Position numbers and translations under genes: made by a program. The notes beneath the pieces were generated by a model. That model worked only from the letters and a program-made list of their open reading frames with translations, searched no databases and had not been told where the DNA came from. Shown in pieces: positions 36,421 to 46,492 of a stretch of DNA of 64,000 bases (its first letter is position 1; every line of letters begins with the position of its first letter). The stretch is from Cymbomonas tetramitiformis (Eukaryota > Chlorophyta > Pyramimonadophyceae > Pyramimonadales > Pyramimonadaceae), in assembly GCA_001247695.2 (NCBI GenBank), contig LGRX02024716.1, forward strand, positions 1 to 64,000, in the 5' to 3' direction.

Positions 36421-38290
36421 TTAGGCTGATTCGGAGCCCATGGTGTCCCACTCGCTGTCGTCGGACATCACTGGTGGCGGCGTAGGGTTGTACTCCGGCA
36501 TCAAGGTCACCGGCTCCTCGTCAGCTTCTTCCGGATTAGCGCAGACTCTTTCATCGTTGAGATCTATCTCATTTTCATCTCTCCAAAGCAGCTCCGCTAG
36601 GTATTCACACACCGCTGCGATTGCCCCCACGGGTTGTTCCACCGGTAGAGAGCTGAATAATTGTTTAAGCAAGGCTGCGGGGATGCCATACACGTGCCAT
36701 CCAGCTCACATGCCTGGTCTAGGGTCGCCCGACTCTCTGCTGGCGGAGCCGCTCTGCGCCATCTTCTCGTGCCGCCCATAACGGCGTTTGAAGTCGCAGG
36801 GGTTTTCGGGGTCGCAAGACTTCAGGGTGGCGATAGGCGCGTTGGTCCAGAAGTGGGTGGGTTTCTTGTAGGGCATACCATACTTACAATACGTAGCCAG
36901 ATGCGGAGGTGGCAACCCTTGCATGCATCGGCGAGTGTGTAACCCATGGGGAGCTCGGCCACGCGGGTTCTCAATGAAGTAGAAGCTCGGCTGGAGGTAC
37001 TTGATGATCTCCAACGTTCTCCGCACTTGTCTGTCAGCACCACGCAAGTTTCGTATCCCTACCGTTTTGGCTTGGCTATACTCCGTGCATGGGGGGCTCG
37101 CCCAAATGACGTCAAAGTGCTTGGGCGAGAACTGCCGATAGTCCCAGTGCAGGACGTTTTCGCAGTGAGTGGGCTTCCATCGGTTCTGGATGTCCACCGA
37201 GACTACCTCACACCCAGGAAACTGCTTGCTGAACTGCCGTTCGACGGAGCCTGTGCCACAAAACAACACCAAGATCCGTATTGGGCGTCGAGACGGCTGT
37301 AGGCATGCCGCCCCTCGACCAGGTCCTTGAGATGGCATGAAACTAGTGGATGACACCGTCGCGAATGTGCCCACCTCGTCGTCGGCTCGTTCTTCCGGGA
37401 TCCACGCCATTCCGTCCGCCTGTAACTCTTCAGGATCCGTCAACCATATCGCTCCCGCTGACTCCTCGCGTTTGCGAGTGACTCTACTCTTTTCACGTTC
37501 TTGCCTCTTGGCCTCGACCTTCTCGAACTCCTGAAGAGCGCGGTTAGGTATCCCTTTTCGGCCAACTCCATCGAACTCGAGGTCCTCGCGAGTTTTCCAT
37601 TCATTCTCGGAGCGCGGCATACCTACCCATTTGACCATGTACTCCGTCCATGTCCGCCCGCTACGTCTCCTCGTGCGTGACCTCTCAATGCACTCCACCG
37701 CCATCTCCTTACGACCGCTCACGTCCACAGGGGGAGGCGGAATCTCCGCACTCCTGTCCGCGAACTTGTCCTGGCCCGACTCCACTGGGGTGAGTCTATC
37801 CACGGTGAAGACGTCGTGCACCTTCCACTGTGGTGGTAGCTTCAGGCGGTAAGCCGCGGGGGCCCCTCGGTCCTCGGGGGCGAGCTCCATCTGCCGGTCG
37901 CTGTGGAAGGCCTCCAGCACCTCCATCGGGCCCAGGCGCTTCTTCAGCAACTTCTTGTGTAGGCCCCGATCCCCGGGCTGGGTGAGATGCGTGGCGTCCA
38001 CCCACACCATGTCACCTATTGCGTACCGGCGAGCGCGATGGCGAGCATCATACTGGGCCACCTGCTGCTGCTGAGCTACCAGCAACCTATCGCGAGCAGT
38101 CTGCAACTGCTGAACAAACTGCCGGGCGGTCTCGTGGGCCGTGCCTTTCTTCACGACGTCCCCTCTCCCCCCCTTGGCGCGGCCCCTACGAGAGGCCAAC
38201 GCAGCTTCTACGAAGAAGTCGAGCTGCGACGCTGGGGCATGCCCATAGCAAAGCTCGAATGGGCTTGGCGTTGGTCTCGGCGCCGGTCTC
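36421..38290 (-). pseudogene. Integrase tail, chromodomain and C5 methyltransferase (retroelement B)
   Basis: An open frame runs from about 38290 to an in-frame TGA at 36706-36708, then on in the same frame to 36421. In order: the end of the integrase core (PFELCYGHAPASQLDFF), an integrase C-terminal segment (ARRYAIGDMVWVDATHL to RLKLPPQWKVHDVF), a chromodomain (ECIERSRTRRRSGRTWTEYM to NEWKTREDLEF), a charged linker, and a cytosine-C5 methyltransferase module (RILVLFCGTGSV; DVIWASPPCTEYSQAK with the catalytic Cys; FIENPRG; KKPTHFWTNAP). The region after the TGA (VYGIPAALLKQLF) matches the C-terminus of the viral methyltransferase, so the TGA truncates the module. Fusion of a DNA methyltransferase behind a chromoviral integrase is the notable feature. 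The integrase catalytic core itself is missing. Confidence 0.82.
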
Positions 38291-40174
38291 TTCGTTACAG
38301 GCGACCGCCCCGAAGGTGCCGTCGGGTGCTAGGTACACCACGAAGGCACACTCATCCTTAGATTGGAGGGCTCGAAGGTCCTTGCGTACCCTTTTGGGGT
38401 CCAACAAGACTCCTTGTACCAGCGCCATGGCCTTATCCTTGGGTCTTGAGGGGTCTGGCGTTCCCGGAGAGCAGCCTGTAATGACCACTCTCTTGCTTCC
38501 AGAACCAAACCGGATGGAACCCCATCGGGAGTAATCCAAGGTGACTGGGGAGTGGGAGGCTAGCCAAGGTCCTCCAAGGATAATATCCACGCAAAGATCA
38601 ATGGGCATCACTCTGAGCTCCAATTGCTTGACGTACAACCCCTTGGTGGTCTCTGCTTGCAGTCGAGGACGGACGCACGTGTTGACATCGTACGACGCGC
38701 CGTCGGCTACTCGCACTCGCATGGGGTTTTCGTGAGGTCGAGGCGTCAGGGAGGGAATGCTGCGTACAGTCTTGTCCGAGATAATGTTGGTGGAGCACCC
38801 ACTGTCCACCAGCACCTTTACGCGACGACCGTTCACGTACGCCCAGAACAACAACAAGGTGGGGGCCTTGGAATTGTTGATCTGTCGAGGTGGCGCTCGC
38901 GATGTTGATACAGCCGCCAAGAGATCACTCCAGCCAGGGCTCATGTCCCCACTGTCGATGATGCTGTTGAGCTGGCATACGAAGGGGTCGTCCTTGGCAT
39001 GAGGGTCGCCTAGGTCAGGAGGGTCGTCCATGTCAGAGTCCCATGGTAACTCGTAGGTGCCTGCATCGGCCAAGAGCCCTTGAGCGGTGGCTGTCTGCAC
39101 CAGGTCCCTGGGTGGGTAATCAGGTGGGTACAAGGCCACTTGGATGACCTTGTCCTTCGCTGCTCGCGCCATATCATTCGTCGCCAAGTCACTTGCGTAC
39201 TGGAGGAGTCCGTCTTCTACTTCCTCTTGCGCTTGTTCCTTGGCTAAGATGTGCAGTAGCTCTTCGTCCATAGGAGAGTCCCGCTCCAAATATGGGAGGC
39301 CACTGGCATAATCCCGCTTAAGCTTCTCTCGTTGGCGAACCTTCTCCAGCCCACTGAGCCACCTCCTCCTTGGTGCTCCTTCAGCTCGAGCTGCATGGGT
39401 CGGTGACAGCCATGGTCGGGGGCGGTCACTCCGTGCGGTTGAGGTTGCCTCGACAGTCGTGCTGTCGTTAGGTGAGGGCGTACGAGGTCGACGCCCAAGC
39501 TGGATGTCTTGACGTCGTCGTCGGTATTCTTGCAGCCTTTTAAGTTTGTTAATAAGGGCTGCGGGTAAGGGTGATCGAGCTCGAGCTTCTCGCTTGTTGG
39601 CGGTAACCGCGCTGTGCATTGGTGACCGCGTGGGTCCTCGGCTGCTGCGTCGATGCCCGGCTCTCCAAAGCGGTGGGCTCGTGCTCCGCGGAGGTGTACG
39701 GGGCGGTGCAAGGTCCGTTTCCAGAGCCTTGATGGAGGACCTCAAGCCCCGTGTGCCCACTTTGGAGCGTAAAGCACTCGTCCCTTGCCCTCGGACAGCT
39801 CGAAATTGCCAACCTTGCAATGGTTGGCCCGTTGGCTCCAAGTGCACGCGGTAGCTCTCGGTCACCTTCAGGGTACGTCGGTGCCGCTTCTCAACGTGCT
39901 GGGAGTCGTCTGAGAGGTCCTCGCTCGTACACACTGGAGACTTGGCTTCCTTGCGAAGGCGAGCTTCGACCACTTGACGCTCCGGCGCGGGAGGAGGGCT
40001 AGTCATCGCCCGCGAGGGTAGCATGTTGAGCTCATCGGAGTCTATGTATCCTGTGCAAGGAGCACTCCGCCTTTGACGTCGACGGGCTCTTCTCCACTTC
40101 TCCCGCAACTGCTGCTCCGAGAGGTAGGAGGGGGGCTCGTCGCGGGGATGTGGGGTTCCACAGCCCGAGCTCAT
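38186..40174 (-). CDS. Retropepsin-containing ORF of retroelement B
   Basis: 662 aa. An Arg/Pro-rich N-terminal ~350 residues without known domain is followed by a retroviral-type aspartic protease at about 440-530: VLVDSGCSTNIISD active site and DIILGGPWLASH near the end. After CAFVVYLAPDGTFGA the expected reverse transcriptase is absent and the frame runs into integrase-tail sequence read out of frame, which marks a large internal deletion. The start codon overlaps the stop of the gag ORF as ATGA, a coupling suited to reinitiation. Confidence 0.75.
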   Translation of the reverse strand: MSSGCGTPHPRDEPPSYLSEQQLREKWRRARRRQRRSAPCTGYIDSDELNMLPSRAMTSPPPAPERQVVEARLRKEAKSPVCTSEDLSDDSQHVEKRHRRTLKVTESYRVHLEPTGQPLQGWQFRAVRGQGTSALRSKVGTRGLRSSIKALETDLAPPRTPPRSTSPPLWRAGHRRSSRGPTRSPMHSAVTANKREARARSPLPAALINKLKRLQEYRRRRQDIQLGRRPRTPSPNDSTTVEATSTARSDRPRPWLSPTHAARAEGAPRRRWLSGLEKVRQREKLKRDYASGLPYLERDSPMDEELLHILAKEQAQEEVEDGLLQYASDLATNDMARAAKDKVIQVALYPPDYPPRDLVQTATAQGLLADAGTYELPWDSDMDDPPDLGDPHAKDDPFVCQLNSIIDSGDMSPGWSDLLAAVSTSRAPPRQINNSKAPTLLLFWAYVNGRRVKVLVDSGCSTNIISDKTVRSIPSLTPRPHENPMRVRVADGASYDVNTCVRPRLQAETTKGLYVKQLELRVMPIDLCVDIILGGPWLASHSPVTLDYSRWGSIRFGSGSKRVVITGCSPGTPDPSRPKDKAMALVQGVLLDPKRVRKDLRALQSKDECAFVVYLAPDGTFGAVACNEETGAETNAKPIRALLWACPSVAARLLRRSCVGLS

Positions 40175-43100
40175 TGGGACTTGGAGGGTACTCCGAGCTC
40201 GAGGGAGTCCTCCGCGGCAAAATCCATTAGTTCCTTTGGCAACACCGCGTTGAGCACGTCGCAGTATTCATCCGTTTCCACTTCGTGCATGACCATGTCC
40301 AAAGTTTCAGCCAGAAGTGCTTTGGCCCACTCCTTCTTACGAAGAGCAGCCTGTGGGCACTCTCGAGCATAGTGCTCTTTGCTTTGGCACAACCTGCAAC
40401 CAGTGTACTCCGGGGAGCCCAGACGTTGCCCAGTAGGAGTTGCACCCGCGGGACGATCTTCGTCTAGAGCTAGTAGCTCCTCCGAGACCTCCACCGCTGC
40501 CAGTAGCTGCACTGGCGCTCTCCTACTCGTCGCATTGTTCAAATGCAACTCCGCCTCAATGGCGTATTCCAGCGCTAGGCGTCGACTGGCTGGAAGGGCG
40601 CGGTCGAGGAGGATCAAGGGGGTCCCCTTCCGCTCGGCAATCTCGAACGCCTCCTTCCGTACCTCCGCGGATAAGCCCGAGAGGAAGACGTCCAGGAGGT
40701 CGGATTCCGGAACCGGTGTGGTGAGCTCGTGTGTCGCCAACATGGTCACTACGCGATGGGCTAGATGCAGTCCATCCCAAAACTCGCGCACTTTGCGCGG
40801 TGTCGCCATGCGTCCTTGAGTTTGGCGTACTCGGCGTAGGAACGAGCCCAAGGTGGCCATTTCACTCTTCAGCGGCACGATCAGCTTCGCCAGCGGCACA
40901 ATGACCTTCTCAAGGTTCAACGACTTGTCCGCCTCGGCATCCAGGAGAACTCCTCGCAGCTCCGTTCCTTCGGAGCTAGGCGTAGGGAAGCAATGCTGGG
41001 TGATCTCCTTCAACAAGATACGCACCGAGAGAATCGGCTCTCCGAGCTCGAACGCTCCGTTGGGCACGTTGCACGGGGTGTTCATCGCGAGGAGCACCAC
41101 TGGAAGGGCTAAGCACCTGTCGAACTCGTCTACGAACCGCAGCAGCGGGCCGAAGGGGTTCGTGGACCCCTCCAGCGGTGCTGAGTACAAGGACATGATG
41201 TCCTTCGCGGCCTTGAGGGCATACGAGTGCCTCGTGTACTCCTCTCGTTGCTGCCTGCCGTCGTTGTACGAGGACCTCCTGCTAGAGCCAAAGCTATACA
41301 ACGTCTCGTCATCAGGGTCGTCATCTCCTCCCCCTCCGCTGCCGCCACGACGCGCGTTGGACCCTCCAGGGTCTCGTGAGGGGCGGTCGCCATGTTCGTC
41401 AGGGTTAGGCTCGTTAGGCGGCCCATTCCCCCCCCCTTGGTGCCCACCAGGTCCCCCTTGGTCGTCATCGTCGTCATCGTCTCCGCCGTCGCCTCCGCCA
41501 CCCCCGCCCACGATCGTGGACAGCGGCTTCGGGCTCACTGTGGGGAATTGATCGAATGCACCCGGCCAAACTCCTCGTGTGCAATAGATGCACAAGGGCA
41601 CAAGTTGAGCGGCGACAGACATGTTTGACAGCGTCATCACGTCACAACTCCAGATGGCTACCGGAGGTTGCGGGCTGCGAGAACATCTTGAGCATGGGAC
41701 GTTGGTGGTGCTGGACGCGACCTCGTCGTGCACGCTCTGGATCACTGCTGTGCCCAAGTGAGGTGGTCGAGGGAGTTGGGAAGCCGGTGCCTCCGAGATC
41801 GGTGGCCCGCTCCCTGACGCCAAGTCATGGTCTCGGTACTTTCTCGCCACATCGAAGAACATACGTTCCGCCTCGAGGTTGCCCGCGTGGCCACCTAACC
41901 GCTCCTCCACACGCGCCCGGATGGCAACGGCAGCGGGCGCGCTTATGGATCGCCAGTCCACCTTGGCCAGGCGGTCATGAACACTCGTGGGGGAAGATGC
42001 ACGCGTGGAGGCGTCCTCCTCGAACGTCACGCCTTTGTGGCCCCGTACGTCAACAGTCGTGGCCGACGGGGGCACCATCAGAGCCTCGTGTTCAGCTTCT
42101 TGAGCGTCACTTGTGACGGTCGCATAGCTCGCGGGGGTATTAGGTGGTTGCCCTGGCCGTGAGTGCGCTCGTCCGTCAGCGGCTTCAAGTGCGGCCTGCA
42201 CCACCATCTTGCTCTCCGCCACTTGTTGCTCCAGCAGTCGTTGATCTCGAGCTGCTTGGTCAAGTTGTTGGCGTTGCTCTTCCGCGGCGCGCTGCATTTC
42301 TCGAAGTTGTTGATGATGACGTGCAGCTTCCTCCGCCTGCGATGCTGCCGCTTGTTCATGCTGATGTGAGACAGCCTCCGCGGCATGCTGCATGCGCGCT
42401 ATCTGCTCCTCAGCCGATTCGAGAGCGGCTTGTCGCGCTTCTTGACACACCTTGGTGCGGAGCTCCTGCTGCATCCGAGTTGCTTCCTCCACGGCATTGT
42501 GCATGTCCATGCGCAACGCTGTGAGCTGCGCTTGGTGCGCAGTGGCCGCATCTAACGCGACTCGTTCGGACTCCTCTTGCAGCTCTCGTAGTTGCCGCTC
42601 GTGTCGCGTGGCTTGAGCTTGGCGCCGCCGTTGGCGTCCACCCTTTTGCCGAGAGCTCCTAGATGAAGAGGTGTGCGAGGCGTCAGAGGAGAGCGCTTCA
42701 GTAGAAGATGTTTGACACGATGAAAGTGTGGACTTCTCCTCACTGGACGTAGAGGTGGAGTCGTACATCAGTTTACCTTCGTCACTGCGACGTCGAGCCT
42801 TGGCGAGCTTGCGCTTGGCCAACTTCTGCCGCTTCCGCTCCTGCTTCGCCACCTCCTTCTCGTGGGCTAACTCCGTCAAAGCCTGGACACGTACAGCACG
42901 TTCTCGTTGTGTGGGTCGTGGGGCGGATGAAGCTTTTGATCGAGGTGGTTGTGGGGCGGAGTCAGCGGAATGAACGTCTTCCTCATCGATCGTGGAGTCA
43001 TCTTCAGACGACAAGACGCCATAGGGGTTGCGGCTAGGTACAGATTGTACGCCATGCTGTTGAACACTTGCTCCCAAGGTGGTTGTACGCCTTAGAGTCT

Positions 43101-44337
43101 TTATCACCTCCTCGACGCTCACTCCCAACCGCACCAGCCTTGCAGGCCGGTTGGCTGGGATGGTCGTGATGAGTGGTCGTGCAGAGTGGAGGTGATGATA
43201 ATGGTGGCTTGCTGAGGTAACATGCGACAGAAGGAGTCCACGAGATGGAATCACGCGTTGCTCTCCACTCTTCGTTCTCAGCTGCACCTCCCATGTGATT
43301 GCAGCGATGGAGTCTTCTTGGCCACACAGGCGGCGAAGATGTCTACGCAAGGTCGCCCATTGCGTCGGGGTCACGTCAGGCGTGTCCGTCAGAGCTGACC
43401 ACTCGTGGAGGACTTCGCGCTTCACATGTTGTTCACGCTGGACCGCAAAGGTGGTGCACTTGGAAGCGAAGTCCACGGTAGCCTTCCACGCTTTCATACA
43501 CTTCCTCACGTAGAACTCGGACCGGGCGATGTTGCACGCCGTGATTTCGAGAGTGATCTCTTTTACACGACGTTGTTCTTCTCGCCATGCACTCAAGAGC
43601 CGGGACGCCAATCGTGAACTTGCGTGTCCAGCAAAATCTTGCTTTTTGCGTTGGACCTGGTTCTTGCGGTGAACTCGCTCGTGCCATGCTGTAAGGGAAA
43701 CACGCATGCGTGCGAGACGGGCACGTAGGTGCCATGTCGTAAGTGCAGATGAAACACGCCCGCTGAGCACTCGTGCTGTCCAAGTACTCCACCAATTACG
43801 CAATGCACATACCGCTAGAATATCCACTGCTACAGCTTGGCGTGCCAGCTTGACGCTCCACTCGTTCACGCTTGACAAACCGCGCTCGCCACTTGGAGGT
43901 GCACTTTCACGCCTAGGCGTAAATATGTTGCTCTCATGGGTCAGGTTTCCAACGTGATGCTCTGGTGCTAGAGGCAAATGGTCAACTACAGCTTCGCTAT
44001 GAGGAGATGATCTCAAATTATGAGCGGTGGCTATAGCGACCGTGTTGAGCTCCTCGAGAGCTGGTTGGCTACGTTGTAGACCCGAGGCACCTGCACCCCC
44101 CGCACGCTGCTGGGGTGTAGAGTAGCACCCAGACATACGTACAGTGGCAGATACCAGCTCAGGAGAGTCACGCGACCCGTTGGGGAAGTTCGTGGGCGTG
44201 GCAGGCAGCGATGCTTGGGTGCGACGTTCCTCTTGAGGTAGAGGCGCGCTCGCCAAAAGCGCGTATTCGCCCTCCAGAGAGCGTTGTACTGCTCCCCCCC
44301 CCTGCTGCCCCGCCGCGCCCCGGCTGGCGCCTCCCAT
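40171..44337 (-). CDS. Gag-like polyprotein of retroelement B
   Basis: 1388 aa. In order: a region with spaced Trp motifs (LTTWHLRAR, LTAWHERV, LLSAWREEQ, MKAWKATV, LHEWSAL; ~190-330) that resembles Sfi1-type repeats; Ser-rich linkers; a long coiled coil (~590-740); a CxxC...CxxC zinc-ribbon-like segment (CSRCSRSPQPPVAIWSC to LCIYC); an acidic Gly/Asp stretch; a capsid-like helical domain (DVFLSGLSAEVRKEAF); and a CX2CX4HX4C zinc knuckle (CRLCQSKEHYAREC, ~1317). The zinc knuckle and capsid-like part identify Gag. The coiled coil and Trp repeats are unusual extras and make it far longer than a normal Ty3/gypsy Gag. Confidence 0.75.
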   Translation of the reverse strand: MGGASRGAAGQQGGGAVQRSLEGEYALLASAPLPQEERRTQASLPATPTNFPNGSRDSPELVSATVRMSGCYSTPQQRAGGAGASGLQRSQPALEELNTVAIATAHNLRSSPHSEAVVDHLPLAPEHHVGNLTHESNIFTPRRESAPPSGERGLSSVNEWSVKLARQAVAVDILAVCALRNWWSTWTARVLSGRVSSALTTWHLRARLARMRVSLTAWHERVHRKNQVQRKKQDFAGHASSRLASRLLSAWREEQRRVKEITLEITACNIARSEFYVRKCMKAWKATVDFASKCTTFAVQREQHVKREVLHEWSALTDTPDVTPTQWATLRRHLRRLCGQEDSIAAITWEVQLRTKSGEQRVIPSRGLLLSHVTSASHHYHHLHSARPLITTIPANRPARLVRLGVSVEEVIKTLRRTTTLGASVQQHGVQSVPSRNPYGVLSSEDDSTIDEEDVHSADSAPQPPRSKASSAPRPTQRERAVRVQALTELAHEKEVAKQERKRQKLAKRKLAKARRRSDEGKLMYDSTSTSSEEKSTLSSCQTSSTEALSSDASHTSSSRSSRQKGGRQRRRQAQATRHERQLRELQEESERVALDAATAHQAQLTALRMDMHNAVEEATRMQQELRTKVCQEARQAALESAEEQIARMQHAAEAVSHQHEQAAASQAEEAARHHQQLREMQRAAEEQRQQLDQAARDQRLLEQQVAESKMVVQAALEAADGRAHSRPGQPPNTPASYATVTSDAQEAEHEALMVPPSATTVDVRGHKGVTFEEDASTRASSPTSVHDRLAKVDWRSISAPAAVAIRARVEERLGGHAGNLEAERMFFDVARKYRDHDLASGSGPPISEAPASQLPRPPHLGTAVIQSVHDEVASSTTNVPCSRCSRSPQPPVAIWSCDVMTLSNMSVAAQLVPLCIYCTRGVWPGAFDQFPTVSPKPLSTIVGGGGGGDGGDDDDDDDQGGPGGHQGGGNGPPNEPNPDEHGDRPSRDPGGSNARRGGSGGGGDDDPDDETLYSFGSSRRSSYNDGRQQREEYTRHSYALKAAKDIMSLYSAPLEGSTNPFGPLLRFVDEFDRCLALPVVLLAMNTPCNVPNGAFELGEPILSVRILLKEITQHCFPTPSSEGTELRGVLLDAEADKSLNLEKVIVPLAKLIVPLKSEMATLGSFLRRVRQTQGRMATPRKVREFWDGLHLAHRVVTMLATHELTTPVPESDLLDVFLSGLSAEVRKEAFEIAERKGTPLILLDRALPASRRLALEYAIEAELHLNNATSRRAPVQLLAAVEVSEELLALDEDRPAGATPTGQRLGSPEYTGCRLCQSKEHYARECPQAALRKKEWAKALLAETLDMVMHEVETDEYCDVLNAVLPKELMDFAAEDSLELGVPSKSQ

Positions 44338-45229
44338 TCCGGGACAAAGTACGGGGTGGGCCCCAAAGCCCCAAGCCCATCCCGGAGCTGAAACACCCGG
44401 GCCGAGCTAGAGAGCCCGGAGGGCCCAGAAGCAGCCTCCGCCACCCCCGAGCGCCGCTGAGGCGGAACATACAGCGAAGAAGCCCGCCGTGAAGAGGACA
44501 TTGAAAACGTTGCCTAAGCTGGTGGAGAAACGCAGCAATCTGATTCTGAAAAATCTGCCAGCGCTTCCGCCGTACAGGCGTATAGTGTTAAGTGCGAAGA
44601 CGCAGGATCCCAACAGCAAATAAACAACTGCCGCTGCCAAATCCCAATCAAAGCTTTCCAGCAAACTCGAAGAGGTAAGATGAAAACAAATTGAGCCAAA
44701 TTGGTTAACGATCGGCTCACGGAAGTCAAAGCAACGTCGCAGCGCGATACCACTCAGGGTTAGCCCCTTGCCAAGAACGCTAGAGCGCTGCAGAGCCTAA
44801 GGGCAAGGAACGCAAGCCGCATCTGCCAATTCAGAGAACATTTTCGAATTCCAAAGCATAATCTTGCGTAATCCACTCAGTCGCAAAGACACCCGACGAA
44901 GAACACGCACGCCAGCGGGATAGCGCTAACTCGAAGTTGCATCACGCCAATTCCGAGCCAAAGAAGAACATTGCGCACACATCCCAATCGCAGAGCAGAG
45001 AGTAGACGAAGATTCCGCGGAAAACACTGACCAATTTGTACAATTCCCGAGAAGAATTAACGGCGCAAAACCGTCAGCTAGTAAGAAGAACGCTGTGTCG
45101 TCAACCAGCGCGCCAGAGTGCGAATACAAGGGCCAGAGCTAGAAGTAGATTTTCGACCATCCGCAAACCCGAATTTAAGCCTTCCACCTCTGCTGGTACT
45201 GTCGGCAGGGCGTAACACTGCTCCATGTG
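44338..45229 (-). other. Leader region or degraded LTR between retroelements
   Basis: No convincing gene. On the minus strand TGGTATCGCGCTGCG (44739-44753) resembles a tRNA-Met-type primer-binding site for the gag ORF below it, and TGTTACGCCCTGCC at about 45219 would suit an LTR start. The interval between them does not match the 3' LTR at 35856-36364, so either a second element's LTR or a recombination junction lies here. Confidence 0.4.
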
Positions 45230-46492
45230 CTAGTCCAGGCACTCAAACAGCGCAGCCATTGGAAAGGGGGACTGGTCCCTGGTTGCCTTCAGTCCTGTCG
45301 GGTCCCGACGCTCCTCCAGTGTTGCCTGCTCCACATATTTGCGAAGCAGCTCCGCTTCCCACCCAGCTGGCCCTGTCGCCTGATGGAAGTCCACTTTGCC
45401 TAGCAGCTCCTTGTGCACTCTCGTATGCAGCTCAGGTGTCAGACCGCTGAGGAAGATGCCGGGTAGAGAGGCTCGGCTAACTGGCCCAGTGACCCCGTGT
45501 TTGTGCAGGGACTCCAGCAGCTCAAAGGCTTCCATCAGGGAGTGGTGGAAGGTTCGCGCGTTCCTCCCTGCGTTCCTGCCAGAGGCCTGCCGAGACCGTG
45601 ACAACATGCTGGGCAGAATGCTAAGGTGAGCGTCGCTGATGCAAGATCGAGCGAGGGTACCGATCAGATCGTCCAGCGTATTCATCTGACCGGTCAGTAC
45701 CTTCTGGTTTAGTAACCCCTGGACTGATCCTTCCACCCTATCTCTGATGATCAAACGCAATTCTTCAGAGACAGTGGTGACCGTGGCTTCACTCCCCTCG
45801 TCGTCCTCGCCCATCTTCTTCGTAGCCAGCGCCCTCTTCACCTGCGGCTCCTTGAAGTAATCTTGCAGCTCCCTCATCAAAAGCTTTAGCGGCTGCAACA
45901 GATGACCAGATGACTTCTCACCCGTTGTCTGGCCTAGAGGACACGTGTACGTAGTGATGCGCTCCCTTAGCTTCCGTAAGGTACTCAGGAGTCTGTCCTC
46001 TGCCTCCAGCTTCTTCAGCCGGGTCTGCTCCAATCGTGCTGGATCGGTCTCTGACCGTAGTGGGGGTCCACGTTCCTGCTCGGGCGCGTCTCTGCGGGGC
46101 GAGGGTCCACGTTCCTGCTCGGGTGCGTCTCTGCGGGACGGAGGGTCTGGATCTGGCGGGGGCTGCCGATCGCTGGTACTCCGCGGCTGAGATTGTGGCG
46201 TTGTCACATCGGGCGTGGGAATGATGGGCAGCTGAGCTAAGGCTCCTGTCCAGGGGGGCTTGGTGCACTCCTGACAAAGAGGCACCTGCACACAGGTCCG
46301 GTTGGAACCCAACATCACAACCCAGATTAATCCAGGGGTGACCCGGACCTGGCCCTCGGGCGATCGCAGTAAGCGACCACACCGGACACACCCTGCGCCT
46401 TCGGGTACCGTGTGACCTGTGTCGCTTATGAGCTGCATCACTGGGCTGGGCAGGGTCTCGCGAACTCTATGTATGGTTCTTTGCATGCCCAT
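45230..46492 (-). CDS. Gag-like ORF of retroelement A (C-terminal part)
   Basis: 420 aa. The N-terminal zinc-ribbon-like part (CVRCGRLLRSPEGQVRV to VPLCQECTKPPW) corresponds to the segment CSRCSRSP to LCIYC in the Gag of element B. A Pro/Arg-rich linker repeats PERRDAPEQERGPS-type units, and a capsid-like helical domain follows (IFLSGLTPELHTRVHKELL), again shared with B. It overlaps the preceding ORF by 26 nt in another frame, so it is either a frameshifted continuation or joined by programmed frameshifting. No zinc knuckle, protease or polymerase follows before 44500. Confidence 0.6.
   Translation of the reverse strand: MGMQRTIHRVRETLPSPVMQLISDTGHTVPEGAGCVRCGRLLRSPEGQVRVTPGLIWVVMLGSNRTCVQVPLCQECTKPPWTGALAQLPIIPTPDVTTPQSQPRSTSDRQPPPDPDPPSRRDAPEQERGPSPRRDAPEQERGPPLRSETDPARLEQTRLKKLEAEDRLLSTLRKLRERITTYTCPLGQTTGEKSSGHLLQPLKLLMRELQDYFKEPQVKRALATKKMGEDDEGSEATVTTVSEELRLIIRDRVEGSVQGLLNQKVLTGQMNTLDDLIGTLARSCISDAHLSILPSMLSRSRQASGRNAGRNARTFHHSLMEAFELLESLHKHGVTGPVSRASLPGIFLSGLTPELHTRVHKELLGKVDFHQATGPAGWEAELLRKYVEQATLEERRDPTGLKATRDQSPFPMAALFECLD

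Noticed and set aside
36440..44500. Long plus-strand ORFs opposite the retroelement B genes
   Set aside because: They are antisense shadows of GC-rich coding sequence; motifs (protease, zinc knuckle, chromodomain, methyltransferase) are all on the minus strand.
44739..45219. A 5' LTR for retroelement B
   Set aside because: A possible start and primer-binding site exist, but the interval does not match the 3' LTR and does not end in CA before the site, so it is listed only as an uncertain leader or LTR region.
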